A stretch of DNA of 10,371 nucleotides from Ignavibacteria bacterium (GCA_030835005.1 JAUQWT010000054.1:1-10371), one strand, 5' to 3'; shown: positions 1 to 7,491, counted from the first letter of the stretch. Notes: generated from the sequence alone by a model not told the origin. Numbers and translations: made by a program.

Positions 1-98
1 GGCGAGGTTTTCTTGAACCACTTCGGAAAATCTTTCTTCCAAGCAGCCCTTATGCCATTTACGTTCCAGCAGAATATCTTAATATCTTTTTTAGGCAT
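1..98 (-). CDS. xth: Exodeoxyribonuclease III, N-terminal fragment (cut by window edge)
   Basis: Only the first 32 codons are present; the gene continues to the left of the window. The start is the ATG at 96-98, read on the minus strand. The residues begin MPKKDIKIFCWNVNGIRAAW, which is the typical opening beta-strand of the exonuclease III / AP endonuclease (EEP) fold. The Asn of WNVNGIRA is the conserved active-site/metal-region residue of this family. The enzyme cleaves DNA 5' of abasic sites and removes 3'-blocking groups in base excision repair, in the cytoplasm. It starts 11 bp after the stop of the DUF5996 gene, so the two are probably co-transcribed. The catalytic E, D and H residues lie outside the window, so intactness cannot be judged. 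The family call rests on the N-terminal motif only, but that motif is distinctive. Confidence 0.88.
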   Translation of the reverse strand, partial: MPKKDIKIFCWNVNGIRAAWKKDFPKWFKKTS

Positions 99-109
99 TT
101 AGTTGAAAA

Positions 110-925
110 TTATCTTTTTGAAAATCCTCTTTTTATCCCCGTGAATGACTGGTCAAAGAAATCATTGATCAAGCCTGCCTGCTCTTCCGAAGATTTCTTT
201 TCAATTATCGCATCATAAGGAAGCATCAACCCCGTCCAGTCTGCATCATGCAAGAAAGCTCCTTCGGGAATCGTCAGCGTGTTGGTTTTCCTCAGTGGCG
301 GCCAAAGCGATGTGTAGATATAGGGCAGCTCATAGAAATCGTCGCCGTTCGATACTCCGATGCCTATGAATTCATCACCGCCATCAATTTTCTTTCCGCT
401 AAACCATCTAAAAGTATTATCAAAATTATGCGGCCAGAGGCAAACCTGCGTTTTAACGCCTTCGCTTATCTTTGTGTGGAATCTTTTAATCAATGAATTG
501 AAGTTTATGAACTGAAGCAGAAATTCCTGTGAATCTTTTACATCAATATCCGTTTCCTTTGCAGATTCAAACCCAGCCGGATCAACTGCGGCATCTATTC
601 CGAATTCATGATTCAATATAGAGCTAAGCTCGGCTACAAGAGTGCTTGCGGACTTCCCTTTAACCGATACTGATGCGTACTTATTCTTATCGTCAGCAAT
701 TTCAATTATGAGTTCTTCAAGATTGAACCCTATTTCCAGATCATTAAGTCTTCCCATCGGCGGGGTGCAGAAGCCTTTATCAACAACACTTAGCCATAGG
801 TTATCGTTTTGGGCAATAGGCTCAACAAGTGCCTCGCGGAACTTGCCTATAATTTCTGCAAGTGCATGAACCTGTCTGCGGGTTTTTCGGTAAGTTGATT
901 CTTCGAAATGGGGAAATTTGTCCAT
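110..925 (-). CDS. DUF5996-family protein of unknown function
   Basis: A soluble 271-residue protein with no signal peptide or membrane segment. I recognise it as DUF5996-like. The N-terminus has a YRKTRRQVHALAEIIGKFR helix (about residues 12-30). A central TPP(M/I)G turn is followed by a strand similar to 'FEIGFNL' (about 54-69). A conserved aromatic-rich block, VCLWPHNFDNTFRWFSG (161-177), matches the family's 'HFFWGSFDLAVTRFSG'-type motif, and a tail resembles 'ELPYIYTSLWPP'. No biochemical role is established for the family that I can name. The start is the ATG at 925; no strong Shine-Dalgarno is visible upstream, as at most genes here. It sits between rhodanese (60 bp upstream) and xth (11 bp downstream) on the same strand, so a shared transcript is likely. 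The family assignment is by pattern memory and would need an HMM search. Confidence 0.75.
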   Translation of the reverse strand: MDKFPHFEESTYRKTRRQVHALAEIIGKFREALVEPIAQNDNLWLSVVDKGFCTPPMGRLNDLEIGFNLEELIIEIADDKNKYASVSVKGKSASTLVAELSSILNHEFGIDAAVDPAGFESAKETDIDVKDSQEFLLQFINFNSLIKRFHTKISEGVKTQVCLWPHNFDNTFRWFSGKKIDGGDEFIGIGVSNGDDFYELPYIYTSLWPPLRKTNTLTIPEGAFLHDADWTGLMLPYDAIIEKKSSEEQAGLINDFFDQSFTGIKRGFSKR

Positions 926-985
926 AAATTATTCAAATAACCAAGATGCTGTTCAATAAAGTTTTATTTTGAATGAATAAATTCT

Positions 986-1474
986 TTACCTCACTACGGG
1001 CTTTCCGGCATCTTTCCAGTTATCTATGCCGCCTTTTAAGTTGTATATCTTCGTAAACCCAAGTGCCTTCAGCACGCTTACAGCCCCTGCGCTTCTTGAG
1101 CCGGTTGCGCAATAGACTAGATATGTTTTGCCTTTATCAAGCTTTTCGGCTTCCTGTTTGAAATCCTTTGAGGTAAAAATGATATTTCTTGCTCCGGCAA
1201 TCTTGTCACCGCCAAATTCAAACCCGCTTCTCACATCCAATACAAATGTTTCTGGTTGCTTGGTGAGTTCTTCAAACTTTGCCGGGTCAACATCAACTGC
1301 TGTGGATTTCGCGCCGTCAAAAAAGAACTTCCACCCGAACAGAAGCACTATTATACATACTGCCAGTATTATAAGTACTTTATTGCTGACGGATGATGTC
1401 TTCGGTTTCAAAAATCCGGCGGACTTTCCGCCCACAACGCGTTTAACCTGTTTATCTCTTTTTGGTGCTGCCAT
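986..1474 (-). CDS. Membrane-anchored rhodanese-like domain protein
   Basis: A 162-residue protein. Residues 1-32 are basic (many K/R). A hydrophobic segment at about 33-52 (VLIILAVCIIVLLFGWKFFF) is a single N-terminal membrane anchor. Residues 58-162 are a single rhodanese domain: FVLDVRSGFEF (77-87), GARNI (94-98), the active-site loop CATGSRS with Cys122, and the closing LKGGIDNWKDAGKPV. The six-residue loop after the catalytic Cys fits sulfurtransferase-type rhodaneses rather than Cdc25-type phosphatases. The positive-inside rule places the rhodanese domain on the periplasmic side; this is an inference. Rhodaneses carry sulfane sulfur as a cysteine persulfide. The real substrate here is unknown. 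It lies 60 bp downstream of acn on the same strand with no visible terminator or TAnnTTTG promoter between, so it is probably in the acn transcript. The start is ATG at 1474. Confidence 0.88.
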   Translation of the reverse strand: MAAPKRDKQVKRVVGGKSAGFLKPKTSSVSNKVLIILAVCIIVLLFGWKFFFDGAKSTAVDVDPAKFEELTKQPETFVLDVRSGFEFGGDKIAGARNIIFTSKDFKQEAEKLDKGKTYLVYCATGSRSAGAVSVLKALGFTKIYNLKGGIDNWKDAGKPVVR

Positions 1475-1534
1475 AAAATTATCTGTGCCTTTCGTTACAT
1501 CGTGTTTGTTTTGTTAAGCGAAGTTGAAGGACAT

Positions 1535-3784
1535 TTATCCCGCTGTTTTCTTCGCCATCAAATTCAGCGCACTGCCAACCTTGAACCAGTCTATCTGCTG
1601 CTTGTTCATAGTGTGGTTAAGCATTACTACGTCTATTGTGCCGTCGGCGTGCTTTAGTGTCATTTTCACTTCACTGCCCGGAGCAATATCCTTTACCTCT
1701 AGATCGATCTTATCATCTTCCCTTATCTTATCATAATCTGCGGGGTCTGTAAAGGTAAGCGGAAGCATTCCTTGTTTCTTTAAGTTCGTTTCGTGGATCC
1801 TTGCAAATGATTTCACAATAATTGCCTTACCTCCTAAGTGCCGCGGCTCCATTGCAGCGTGTTCACGCGAAGATCCCTCGCCGTAATTTTCTTCGCCAAT
1901 AACTACCCACGGAATATTATTAGCTTTATAGTGCCGTGCTACGTTTGGTACTTCGTCGTGATTGCCGGTTAAAAGGTTCTTAACGTGATTAGTTTTATCG
2001 TTGAACCAGTTGACCGCGCCAATGAACATATTATTTGAAATGTTATCAATATGTCCGCGGAATTTAAGCCACGGCCCCGCCATTGAAATATGATCAGTCG
2101 TACACTTTCCCTTTGCTTTTAACAGAACATGCATATCCTTAAAGTCTTTTTCAAAATCAGGGTGAACAAACGGGAAGAGTCTTTGCAGACGTTTACTTTC
2201 CGGGTCGATCTCTACCTGCACTTTAGTGCCATCCAAAGCGGGAGCAACATAACCATCCACACCTTTTAAATATCCAAGTTTCGGCAGCTCATCTCCCTTA
2301 GGTTCATCAAGCTTAACATCTTCACCTTTGGCATTCTTAATTGTATCGGTTAGCGGATTAAACGTTAATGTGCCCGCAAATGCCAGCGCAGTAACAATTT
2401 CCGGTGATGCAACAAATGCATTGGTTGCGGGGTTTCCATCGTTGCGCTTGGAAAAATTCCGGTTGTACGAAGTTATTATGGAGTTCTTCTCGCCCTCTTT
2501 CACATCGTGGCGTTTCCACTGGCCTATGCACGGACCGCATGCATTTGCAAGCACAAGCCCGCCAACCTTTTCAAATACTTCAAGCTGGCCATCGCGCTCA
2601 ATAGTTGCTCGTATTTGCTCGCTGCCGGGTGTTATTGTAAATTCAGATTTCACCTTTAGCCCTTTGGCAAGCGCCTGCTTCGCAACCGAGGCCGAGCGTT
2701 CCATATCTTCATATGATGAATTTGTGCAGCTGCCTATCAATGCTACCTTCAGCTCATCGGGATATTCTTTTTCTATTACTGCTTGTTTGAACTTCGAGAT
2801 CGGCCACGCCAGGTCCGGGGTAAACGGTCCGTTGATATGCGGTTCAAGTTCGCTTAAATTAATTTCTATTACCTGGTCATAATATGCTTCGCTTCCCTCA
2901 TCAGCTCTTAAGTAGTCACCAAGCTCGTTTGCCAGCCTTCCGATTTCCTCCCTTTCGGTTGCTTTAAGGTAGTCAAACATTCTCTGGTCATATGCAAATA
3001 GCGATGTCGTTGCGCCTATCTCCGCTCCCATATTGCATATTGTTCCTTTGCCTGTGCATGAAATTGTCCCGGTACCCTCGCCAAAATATTCAACAATCGC
3101 TCCAGTGCCGCCTTTTACTGTAAGTATTCCGGCAACTTTCAGAATTACATCTTTTGCTGATGTCCATCCGCTCATTTTACCTGTCAGCTTTACGCCGATG
3201 AGTTTGGGAAACCTAAGCTCCCACGGCATGCCTGCCATAACGTCAACTGCATCTGCCCCGCCAACGCCTATTGCTATCATTCCAAGACCGCCTGCGTTCG
3301 GGGTGTGTGAATCCGTCCCTATCATCATTCCCCCGGGGAATGCATAATTTTCAAGCACTACCTGATGGATTATCCCCGCACCCGGCTTCCAGAAACCTAT
3401 ACCGTATTTGTTTGAAACGCTGGCAAGAAAATCGTAGACTTCCCTGTTCTCAGTTTCCGCGTTCAACAGGTCTTTTGCAGAACCAACTTCGGCCTGAATT
3501 AAGTGATCGCAGTGAACCGTTGAAGGCACGGCGACTTTCGGGATACCGGCAGACATGAACTGAAGCAGAGCCATTTGCGCAGTAGCATCCTGCATTGCAA
3601 CTCTATCCGGCGCAAATTCAACAAAATCCTTCCCGCCCGTGTAAGGAGAGACCGTTTCGCCCCACAAATGCGCATATAATATCTTCTCGGCATAAGTCAT
3701 TGGGCGGTTAAGTATTTTTTTAGCAGCGTCAACCCTGACTTTGAATCCTGCATAAACATTTTTAATTAAATCCAGATCGAACAT
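1535..3784 (-). CDS. acn: Aconitate hydratase, mitochondrial type
   Basis: A 749-residue [4Fe-4S] enzyme that interconverts citrate and isocitrate via cis-aconitate in the TCA cycle (cytoplasm). The length and motif order fit the mitochondrial-type aconitase branch rather than the longer AcnA/IRP1 branch. Visible motifs are MQDATAQ (64-70), HCDH (91-94), GTDSHTPNAGG (156-166), IGSCTNSSYED with Cys353, ANACGPCIGQW with Cys416 and Cys419, SYNRNFSKRNDGNP, and in the swivelling C-terminal domain GEENYGEGSSREHAAMEPRH (near 625-645). Cys353/416/419 are the three cluster ligands; their spacing of 63 and 3 residues equals that of the pig enzyme (358/421/424). All key residues appear present. The start is ATG at 3784; a weak AAGGA is visible about 8 nt upstream. 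The leader carries a GC-rich palindrome (3809-3828). The rhodanese follows 60 bp downstream. Confidence 0.97.
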   Translation of the reverse strand: MFDLDLIKNVYAGFKVRVDAAKKILNRPMTYAEKILYAHLWGETVSPYTGGKDFVEFAPDRVAMQDATAQMALLQFMSAGIPKVAVPSTVHCDHLIQAEVGSAKDLLNAETENREVYDFLASVSNKYGIGFWKPGAGIIHQVVLENYAFPGGMMIGTDSHTPNAGGLGMIAIGVGGADAVDVMAGMPWELRFPKLIGVKLTGKMSGWTSAKDVILKVAGILTVKGGTGAIVEYFGEGTGTISCTGKGTICNMGAEIGATTSLFAYDQRMFDYLKATEREEIGRLANELGDYLRADEGSEAYYDQVIEINLSELEPHINGPFTPDLAWPISKFKQAVIEKEYPDELKVALIGSCTNSSYEDMERSASVAKQALAKGLKVKSEFTITPGSEQIRATIERDGQLEVFEKVGGLVLANACGPCIGQWKRHDVKEGEKNSIITSYNRNFSKRNDGNPATNAFVASPEIVTALAFAGTLTFNPLTDTIKNAKGEDVKLDEPKGDELPKLGYLKGVDGYVAPALDGTKVQVEIDPESKRLQRLFPFVHPDFEKDFKDMHVLLKAKGKCTTDHISMAGPWLKFRGHIDNISNNMFIGAVNWFNDKTNHVKNLLTGNHDEVPNVARHYKANNIPWVVIGEENYGEGSSREHAAMEPRHLGGKAIIVKSFARIHETNLKKQGMLPLTFTDPADYDKIREDDKIDLEVKDIAPGSEVKMTLKHADGTIDVVMLNHTMNKQQIDWFKVGSALNLMAKKTAG

Positions 3785-3972
3785 TTATTAATCCTTATTC
3801 ATTATGTCATTCCCGCGAAGGCGGGAATCTATTATTTTGTTTCTAAATTTCTATCTATACTTACAGAAGTGTTGACGCTGATGAATTATGAGGTTGCATA
3901 AAAATGATTACATGTTCAAAATGCAGTCCGTGGAAATCATACTTTTCATAATCCTTTTCTGCGTCTCAAAAA
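3785..3972. other. Intergenic region between the exonuclease gene and acn
   Basis: About 190 bp without a credible gene. Both strands carry multiple stops and no ORF with a start and family signal. It holds the palindrome at 3809-3828 close to the acn start and otherwise AT-rich sequence. The acn promoter and the 3' end of the rnhB-yraN-exonuclease transcript must lie here, but I find neither a clean TAnnTTTG element on the minus strand nor a hairpin with a T-run. Confidence 0.6.
3809..3828. repeat. Dispersed GC-rich palindrome (ATTCCCGC-GAAG-GCGGGAAT)
   Basis: A perfect 8-bp inverted repeat with a GAAG loop, much more GC-rich than its surroundings. Read on the minus strand, the flanks plus the palindrome spell the 'DSRLRGND' type of short dispersed repeat known from many bacterial genomes. 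It lies 24-44 bp upstream of the acn ATG, so it is likely in the 5' leader of acn mRNA, where it would fold into a strong hairpin. There is no T-run after it on either strand, so it is not a typical intrinsic terminator. It has no GTAG head and is a different element from the REP-like pair near 9100-9420. Confidence 0.75.
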
Positions 3973-4692
3973 CTAATTTGTAAAACTTATCTTATCCGGC
4001 TTCAACAGCTCCATACCTTTGAACTTCAGCAACAGCTGTGCAACCGTTACAACATCTTTCATGCAGTAACTCTTTATCCGCTCAAGATCTCTTTCTATCC
4101 AGTAAGTGCTCCATACCTGGCTGCCGTCAATATCATCTTTAGGTGATTCTATTCCGAATATCGCCGAAAGAAGATTGAGTGATGTAAAATTCTTGTAATC
4201 GCCAAACTTCCACATATCCATTGTATCAATTAGCTGAACTTCCCATGGCTTTTTACCCGCATTATCAAGTAAATATGGAATTGCAAGCCCGTTAATCAAA
4301 CATCTGCGAGCTATGTAGGGGAAATCGAATTCCTTGCTGTTGTGTCCGCACAATAAATGCTCATCCGTGCTGAAACTTTTGTTCACCGTATCGGAAAAAT
4401 CTTCGAGCAGTTTTTTCTCGTCATCACCGTAAAAGGCTTTAACTTTAAATGATAGCCCGCTGCCGTTTTCGTAAAAATATCCTGCACATATACAAATGAT
4501 CTTGCCGAACTCAGCGTATATACCTGCTCTTTGATAAAGTCCGTCAGCCGTCAGGCCATCTTTAAGTTCGCGCTGCATTTTCTTCTGCCAAAGTGTCTTC
4601 CATACCTCCGGCACCTCGTCGTATGATGCATATTGCGGCACCGTTTCAATATCCAGTACAAGTATGTTTTTTAGATTTATTCTATCAAGCAT
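3973..4692 (-). CDS. PolB-type 3'-5' exonuclease (DnaQ-like fold)
   Basis: A cytoplasmic predicted 3'-5' exonuclease of the family related to the proofreading domain of DNA polymerase B (DNA_pol_B_exo2 type), here as a stand-alone protein. All three exonuclease motifs are visible (numbering from the ATG at 4692): Exo I DIETVP with D14 and E16, Exo II GHNSKEFDFPYI with N118 and D123, and Exo III YCMKDVV with Y209 and D213. These D, E, D, D residues should bind the two catalytic metals. A GTG three codons earlier (4701) would add only MKA. I chose the ATG because homologues in Bacteroidota begin 'ML...LKNILFLDIETVP'. It is the last gene of a minus-strand cluster with yraN (57 bp upstream) and rnhB, suggesting a role in DNA repair or replication maintenance. 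The exact substrate is not known to me. Confidence 0.9.
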   Translation of the reverse strand: MLDRINLKNILVLDIETVPQYASYDEVPEVWKTLWQKKMQRELKDGLTADGLYQRAGIYAEFGKIICICAGYFYENGSGLSFKVKAFYGDDEKKLLEDFSDTVNKSFSTDEHLLCGHNSKEFDFPYIARRCLINGLAIPYLLDNAGKKPWEVQLIDTMDMWKFGDYKNFTSLNLLSAIFGIESPKDDIDGSQVWSTYWIERDLERIKSYCMKDVVTVAQLLLKFKGMELLKPDKISFTN

Positions 4693-4749
4693 TGCTTTCA
4701 CGTATCGCTGACTTTTTTGCCTTTTGCTTTTTTACTTTTTACACTTTGA

Positions 4750-5100
4750 TTAAAATGCGTTTTCAATATGGTTCAGTTTCATCTCGCCGCGTTCTATCAT
4801 AATTGCCGCCACATCAAACCGTTTTTCGTAATCGCCGTATTCCGGGTTCAGCATCATAAATCCTTCGGCTGATTTCACCATTTGCGCCTGCTTTCTTTCG
4901 TTTATTGCTTCTTCCGGCGTGCCAAATGCCTTATTGCTGCGCGTCTTCACTTCAACAAATATCAGCTGTTTCTTTTCTTCACTCTTTATAATCAGGTCTG
5001 TTTCGGCTCCCTCGAACCTGTAATTCTCTTCAACTATTTCAAATCCAAGTGAAGCGAAATATTCTTTTGCAAACTTTTCTCCCTGTTTCCCTGTATTCAA
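4750..5100 (-). CDS. yraN: YraN-family (UPF0102) putative endonuclease
   Basis: A 116-residue protein of the YraN/UPF0102 family, which has a Holliday-junction-resolvase-like PD-(D/E)XK nuclease fold. The visible core is GKQGEKFAKEYFASLGFEIV (4-23), then GAETDLI with D35 and FVEVKTRS with E50 and K52, which together form the D...ExK active-site pattern. The family's usual length is about 115-130 residues, so it is complete. The start must be the TTG at 5098-5100: the codon immediately before it is the TAA of rnhB in the same frame, and the first in-frame ATG would lie past the catalytic residues. A TGGGA about 7-8 nt upstream inside the end of rnhB may serve as ribosome-binding site. The adjacency to rnhB is common for this gene across bacteria; translational coupling is likely. 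The molecular function is still unsettled for the family. Confidence 0.92.
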   Translation of the reverse strand: MNTGKQGEKFAKEYFASLGFEIVEENYRFEGAETDLIIKSEEKKQLIFVEVKTRSNKAFGTPEEAINERKQAQMVKSAEGFMMLNPEYGDYEKRFDVAAIMIERGEMKLNHIENAF

Positions 5101-5751
5101 TTACAATCCCAGCGTTAATTGATCAACTGCCTTCAAACGGAATGTCCTGCGGTGAATATCGGTATATCCAAATTCAAGTATCTCTTCAATATGCGCCGCC
5201 GTTCCGTAACCTTTGTGATGCGAAAAAGTAAAATTTGGATACGCATTTTCATACTCGCACATGATTCTATCCCTTGTTACTTTGGCAAGTATCGAAGCCG
5301 CTGCAACTGAAAAACTTTTTTCGTCTGCCTTGATTACGTTGCGAACTTCGGCTGTGGGGTTTGTATAAAAATTTCCGTCAGCAATAATAACCTTTGGCAA
5401 TATGTTCAGTCCTGAGATCGCAATATTCATAGCCTGTTTTGTCGCGTTGAGTATATTCATCGTGTCAATATCCGAGTTGTCAACTATCCCTATTCCAAAT
5501 CCTAGCGCCCGCTGTTTTATCTCACCAAAAAGCATTTCTCTTTGCCTGGCTGATATTTTCTTTGAATCAAACACACCGGATATAAACACATCATCAGGAA
5601 AAATGACCGCCGCTGCTACAACAGGACCTGCAACCGGGCCGCGCCCTGCTTCATCAACTCCGCATAGTAAACCGCCGCATTCCTGCCTAATTTTAGCATC
5701 AAAATCTGCAATAATCCGGGTTCTTTCGGCGAAATCCTTCTTGGGCTTCAA
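5101..5751 (-). CDS. rnhB: Ribonuclease HII
   Basis: A 216-residue type 2 RNase H that nicks DNA 5' of single embedded ribonucleotides and degrades RNA in RNA/DNA hybrids, initiating ribonucleotide excision repair. The family signature GVDEAGRGPVAGPVVAAAV (31-49) supplies D33 and E34; IIADGN supplies D125; KADEKSFSVAAASILAKVTRD supplies D143; HHKGYGTAAH follows. All four catalytic acidic residues are present. No ATG precedes the signature: the frame upstream runs back to a TAG 36 nt before the TTG at 5751. I therefore take TTG (LKPKKDF read as MKPKKDF) as the start, with GGAAAAAG about 10 nt upstream as possible ribosome-binding site. It heads the rnhB-yraN-exonuclease cluster and is divergent from comF (93 bp away). 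Confidence 0.95.
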   Translation of the reverse strand: MKPKKDFAERTRIIADFDAKIRQECGGLLCGVDEAGRGPVAGPVVAAAVIFPDDVFISGVFDSKKISARQREMLFGEIKQRALGFGIGIVDNSDIDTMNILNATKQAMNIAISGLNILPKVIIADGNFYTNPTAEVRNVIKADEKSFSVAAASILAKVTRDRIMCEYENAYPNFTFSHHKGYGTAAHIEEILEFGYTDIHRRTFRLKAVDQLTLGL

Positions 5752-5844
5752 TGCTTTTGGCTTTTTCCGGGGTTGGTTTTTGAACTAAATTAAATATTAC
5801 CAAATTAACTTTGAATTTAAAATTCAAAAAGTTATCTTAAATGC
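5752..5844. promoter_or_regulatory. Divergent rnhB / comF intergenic region with inverted repeat
   Basis: Ninety-three AT-rich bases must hold promoters in both directions. A perfect 8-bp inverted repeat with one central base, TTGAATTTAAAATTCAA, lies at 5811-5827, just upstream of comF. On the plus strand TAACTTTG (5806-5813) matches the Bacteroidota -7 pattern TAnnTTTG, with a TTTG at 5779-5782 as possible -33 element, but the spacer of 23 is longer than the usual 19-20. No clear minus-strand promoter is seen for rnhB. Whether the inverted repeat is an operator or AT-rich chance cannot be told from one sequence. Confidence 0.4.
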
Positions 5845-6543
5845 ATGTTTCAGGCCATTATAAACGAATTTGTTAACTTCGTTCTGCCCAACTCATGCCT
5901 TGTTTGTGCCTGCCCAATCGATGCAAACGAAAGTTTCCTCTGCAGGAACTGCAGCTCCAAGCTTGAGCCGTATAACGATGTTCACCCTTGGCAGGAAGAA
6001 TTCAAAGCTCTAGGGATCATCGATAATTCCCTCAGTGCATACTGGTTCCGGGCGGGCAAAGAACTCCAGCCGCTTCTACATGCTATGAAATACCGGAAAA
6101 TGCGCTCCGTGGGCCGAATGCTTGGGCGGGATCTTGGTAGATTAATTGCTGAAATGGATGCTCCTCCGTTTGATCTCGTAATACCCGTACCTCTTCACAA
6201 AGCAAAATTCAGGGATAGAACATATAATCAAAGCGATTTTATTGCTGATGGTATTAATGAAACATTGCGAATAAAGGTAATGACGGGTGCAATTAAGCGC
6301 ACACGATTTACGCCTTCGCAAACAAAACTGGATAAAGCCGCAAGGAAAGAAAATGTTTCTGATGCATTTGCCGTTAACCCAAAACACGCCGGAGAAATTA
6401 AGAGGAAAAATATTGTTGTAGTTGATGATGTCATTACGACGGGTGCAACTATACTTGAGTGCTGCAGCGCTTTGAAGAAATCGGGAGCAGGGAAAATTTG
6501 GGCAGTATCAGCCGCTTATGCAGAACTGAAAATAGATGATTGA
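5845..6543 (+). CDS. comF: ComF-family phosphoribosyltransferase-like protein
   Basis: A 232-residue ComF/GntX-family protein. The N-terminus has a zinc-ribbon pattern CLVC (C18, C21) ... CRNC (C33, C36). The middle has the family block AYWFRAGKELQPLLHAMKYR (65-84) and DLVIPVPLHKAKFRDRTYNQS (110-130). The C-terminal type I phosphoribosyltransferase PRPP loop is VVVDDVITTGAT (191-202). In competent bacteria ComF acts with ComFA in the cytoplasm in DNA uptake; in other bacteria the role is unclear, and the catalysed reaction is not established. The length is normal and all motifs are intact. The start is ATG at 5845; another ATG at 5841 is out of frame. It is divergent from rnhB and is followed 89 bp later by the lipoprotein gene. 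Confidence 0.92.
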   Translation: MFQAIINEFVNFVLPNSCLVCACPIDANESFLCRNCSSKLEPYNDVHPWQEEFKALGIIDNSLSAYWFRAGKELQPLLHAMKYRKMRSVGRMLGRDLGRLIAEMDAPPFDLVIPVPLHKAKFRDRTYNQSDFIADGINETLRIKVMTGAIKRTRFTPSQTKLDKAARKENVSDAFAVNPKHAGEIKRKNIVVVDDVITTGATILECCSALKKSGAGKIWAVSAAYAELKIDD

Positions 6544-6632
6544 TCAAATAAGAAACCTCGAGCGGTCAAAATGCCCGCCTCATCAAAACCTCTATTTTTT
6601 TACTATATTTGTGTAAATAACCTCAGGTAAAA
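6544..6632 (+). promoter_or_regulatory. Intergenic region with possible -7 element for the lipoprotein gene
   Basis: TATATTTG at 6604-6611 fits the Bacteroidota -7 consensus TAnnTTTG and lies about 22 bp before the ATG at 6633, but there is no TTTG at the expected distance upstream. A weak, bulged hairpin (GAGCGG near 6559 with CCGCCTC near 6575) followed at a distance by a T-run at about 6594-6600 could be a poor terminator for comF. AGGT ends 5 nt before the lipoprotein ATG and may be its ribosome-binding site. Confidence 0.35.
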
Positions 6633-7466
6633 ATGAAAATATTAATAGTAATTCTTTTTTCGGTCTTTATTGCATTTGGGTGCTCAAAAAATAAGACCGA
6701 AAACCCCGGCGATAAACCCGGGACAACGGAATCAAAAACAAATTCCGGATCAAACACAAAAGATGACGGACCGCTGAAGTTCAACGAAAAATCTTTCCTG
6801 AAAACAAATAACAACTGTAACCCTTCCGATACATGCACTTACTTCAAGGTAGATTATCTTGAAGCTTCCGGAAAATCAAAAGATAAGGTAAATTCACTCC
6901 TTATGTCAGAAGTGCTTGCTAATGTCTCGTTTGGTGATACAAAATATCCCAGCCTGCAGGTTGCCGCGGATTCATTCATGACATCTTATGTTTCATTCCG
7001 CAAAGAGGTGCCCGAAAGCGCTCAGTTCTGGTATTTTGAGTATTTTATGTCGGTTGATAACCAGACACCGAAAATCGTCTCTATCTCCGGATCAAACTCG
7101 TCTTATATGGGCGGTGCGCATCCAAATACTTATGTTTCATTTCTGAATATCAATAAGGAAACCGGTGATACGGTATCTCTGAGTAATATTTTTGCCCCCG
7201 GATTTGAAAAAAAACTTAATGCGCTGATAGATGCGAAATACCGCAAGGAAAAGGGACTAAAACCCGGTGATAATCTTATGGAAAAGGGCGAATTGTTTGA
7301 GAATAAAATTGAGTTTAACTATAACTGGTCAACAACTAAAGAGGGTGGCATTATGTTCTACTACAATCCCTACGAAATTGCGGCATATGTATTCGGCCCA
7401 ACAGAGCTTACTCTTTCCAAAAATGAGATCGAGGGCCTGCTTTCTGCCGATAGCCCTTTGAAATAA
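6633..7466 (+). CDS. DUF3298 / RsiV-like domain lipoprotein
   Basis: A 277-residue predicted lipoprotein. Residues 1-17 form a type II signal peptide with lipobox AFGC, so Cys17 should be lipidated. A low-complexity polar linker (18-47, rich in G, T, N, S, K) follows. The body (48-277) has the DUF4163/DUF3298 arrangement seen in the extracytoplasmic part of the anti-sigma factor RsiV and in many stand-alone lipoproteins: a middle block ending SYMGGAHPNTY (157-167), 'LSNIFAPGFEKKLNALI' (183-199), and the C-terminal FYYNPYEIAAYVFGPTELTL (242-261). There is no cytoplasmic sigma-binding part or membrane helix, so it is not itself an anti-sigma factor. Ligand binding, as in the lysozyme-binding RsiV, is only an analogy. 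C62 and C68 could form a disulfide. It is alone downstream of comF and ends at a clear terminator. Confidence 0.85.
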   Translation: MKILIVILFSVFIAFGCSKNKTENPGDKPGTTESKTNSGSNTKDDGPLKFNEKSFLKTNNNCNPSDTCTYFKVDYLEASGKSKDKVNSLLMSEVLANVSFGDTKYPSLQVAADSFMTSYVSFRKEVPESAQFWYFEYFMSVDNQTPKIVSISGSNSSYMGGAHPNTYVSFLNINKETGDTVSLSNIFAPGFEKKLNALIDAKYRKEKGLKPGDNLMEKGELFENKIEFNYNWSTTKEGGIMFYYNPYEIAAYVFGPTELTLSKNEIEGLLSADSPLK

Positions 7467-7491
7467 ATTTTGTCTGAATAGGGGTTAACCG

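Noticed and set aside
2328..2882. Plus-strand open frame of 184 codons
   Set aside because: It lies entirely inside acn on the opposite strand, and its residues show no family pattern; acn has all catalytic motifs across the same bases.
3785..3972. Possible gene remnant in the spacer upstream of acn
   Set aside because: All frames are broken within short distances and no recognisable protein fragment appears apart from the palindrome's usual DSRLRGND reading.
6142..6434. Minus-strand open frames opposite comF
   Set aside because: They are shadows of comF, which has an intact zinc ribbon and PRPP loop.
6555..6600. Intrinsic terminator after comF
   Set aside because: The stem is short and bulged and the T-run is too far from it; kept only as a weak remark.
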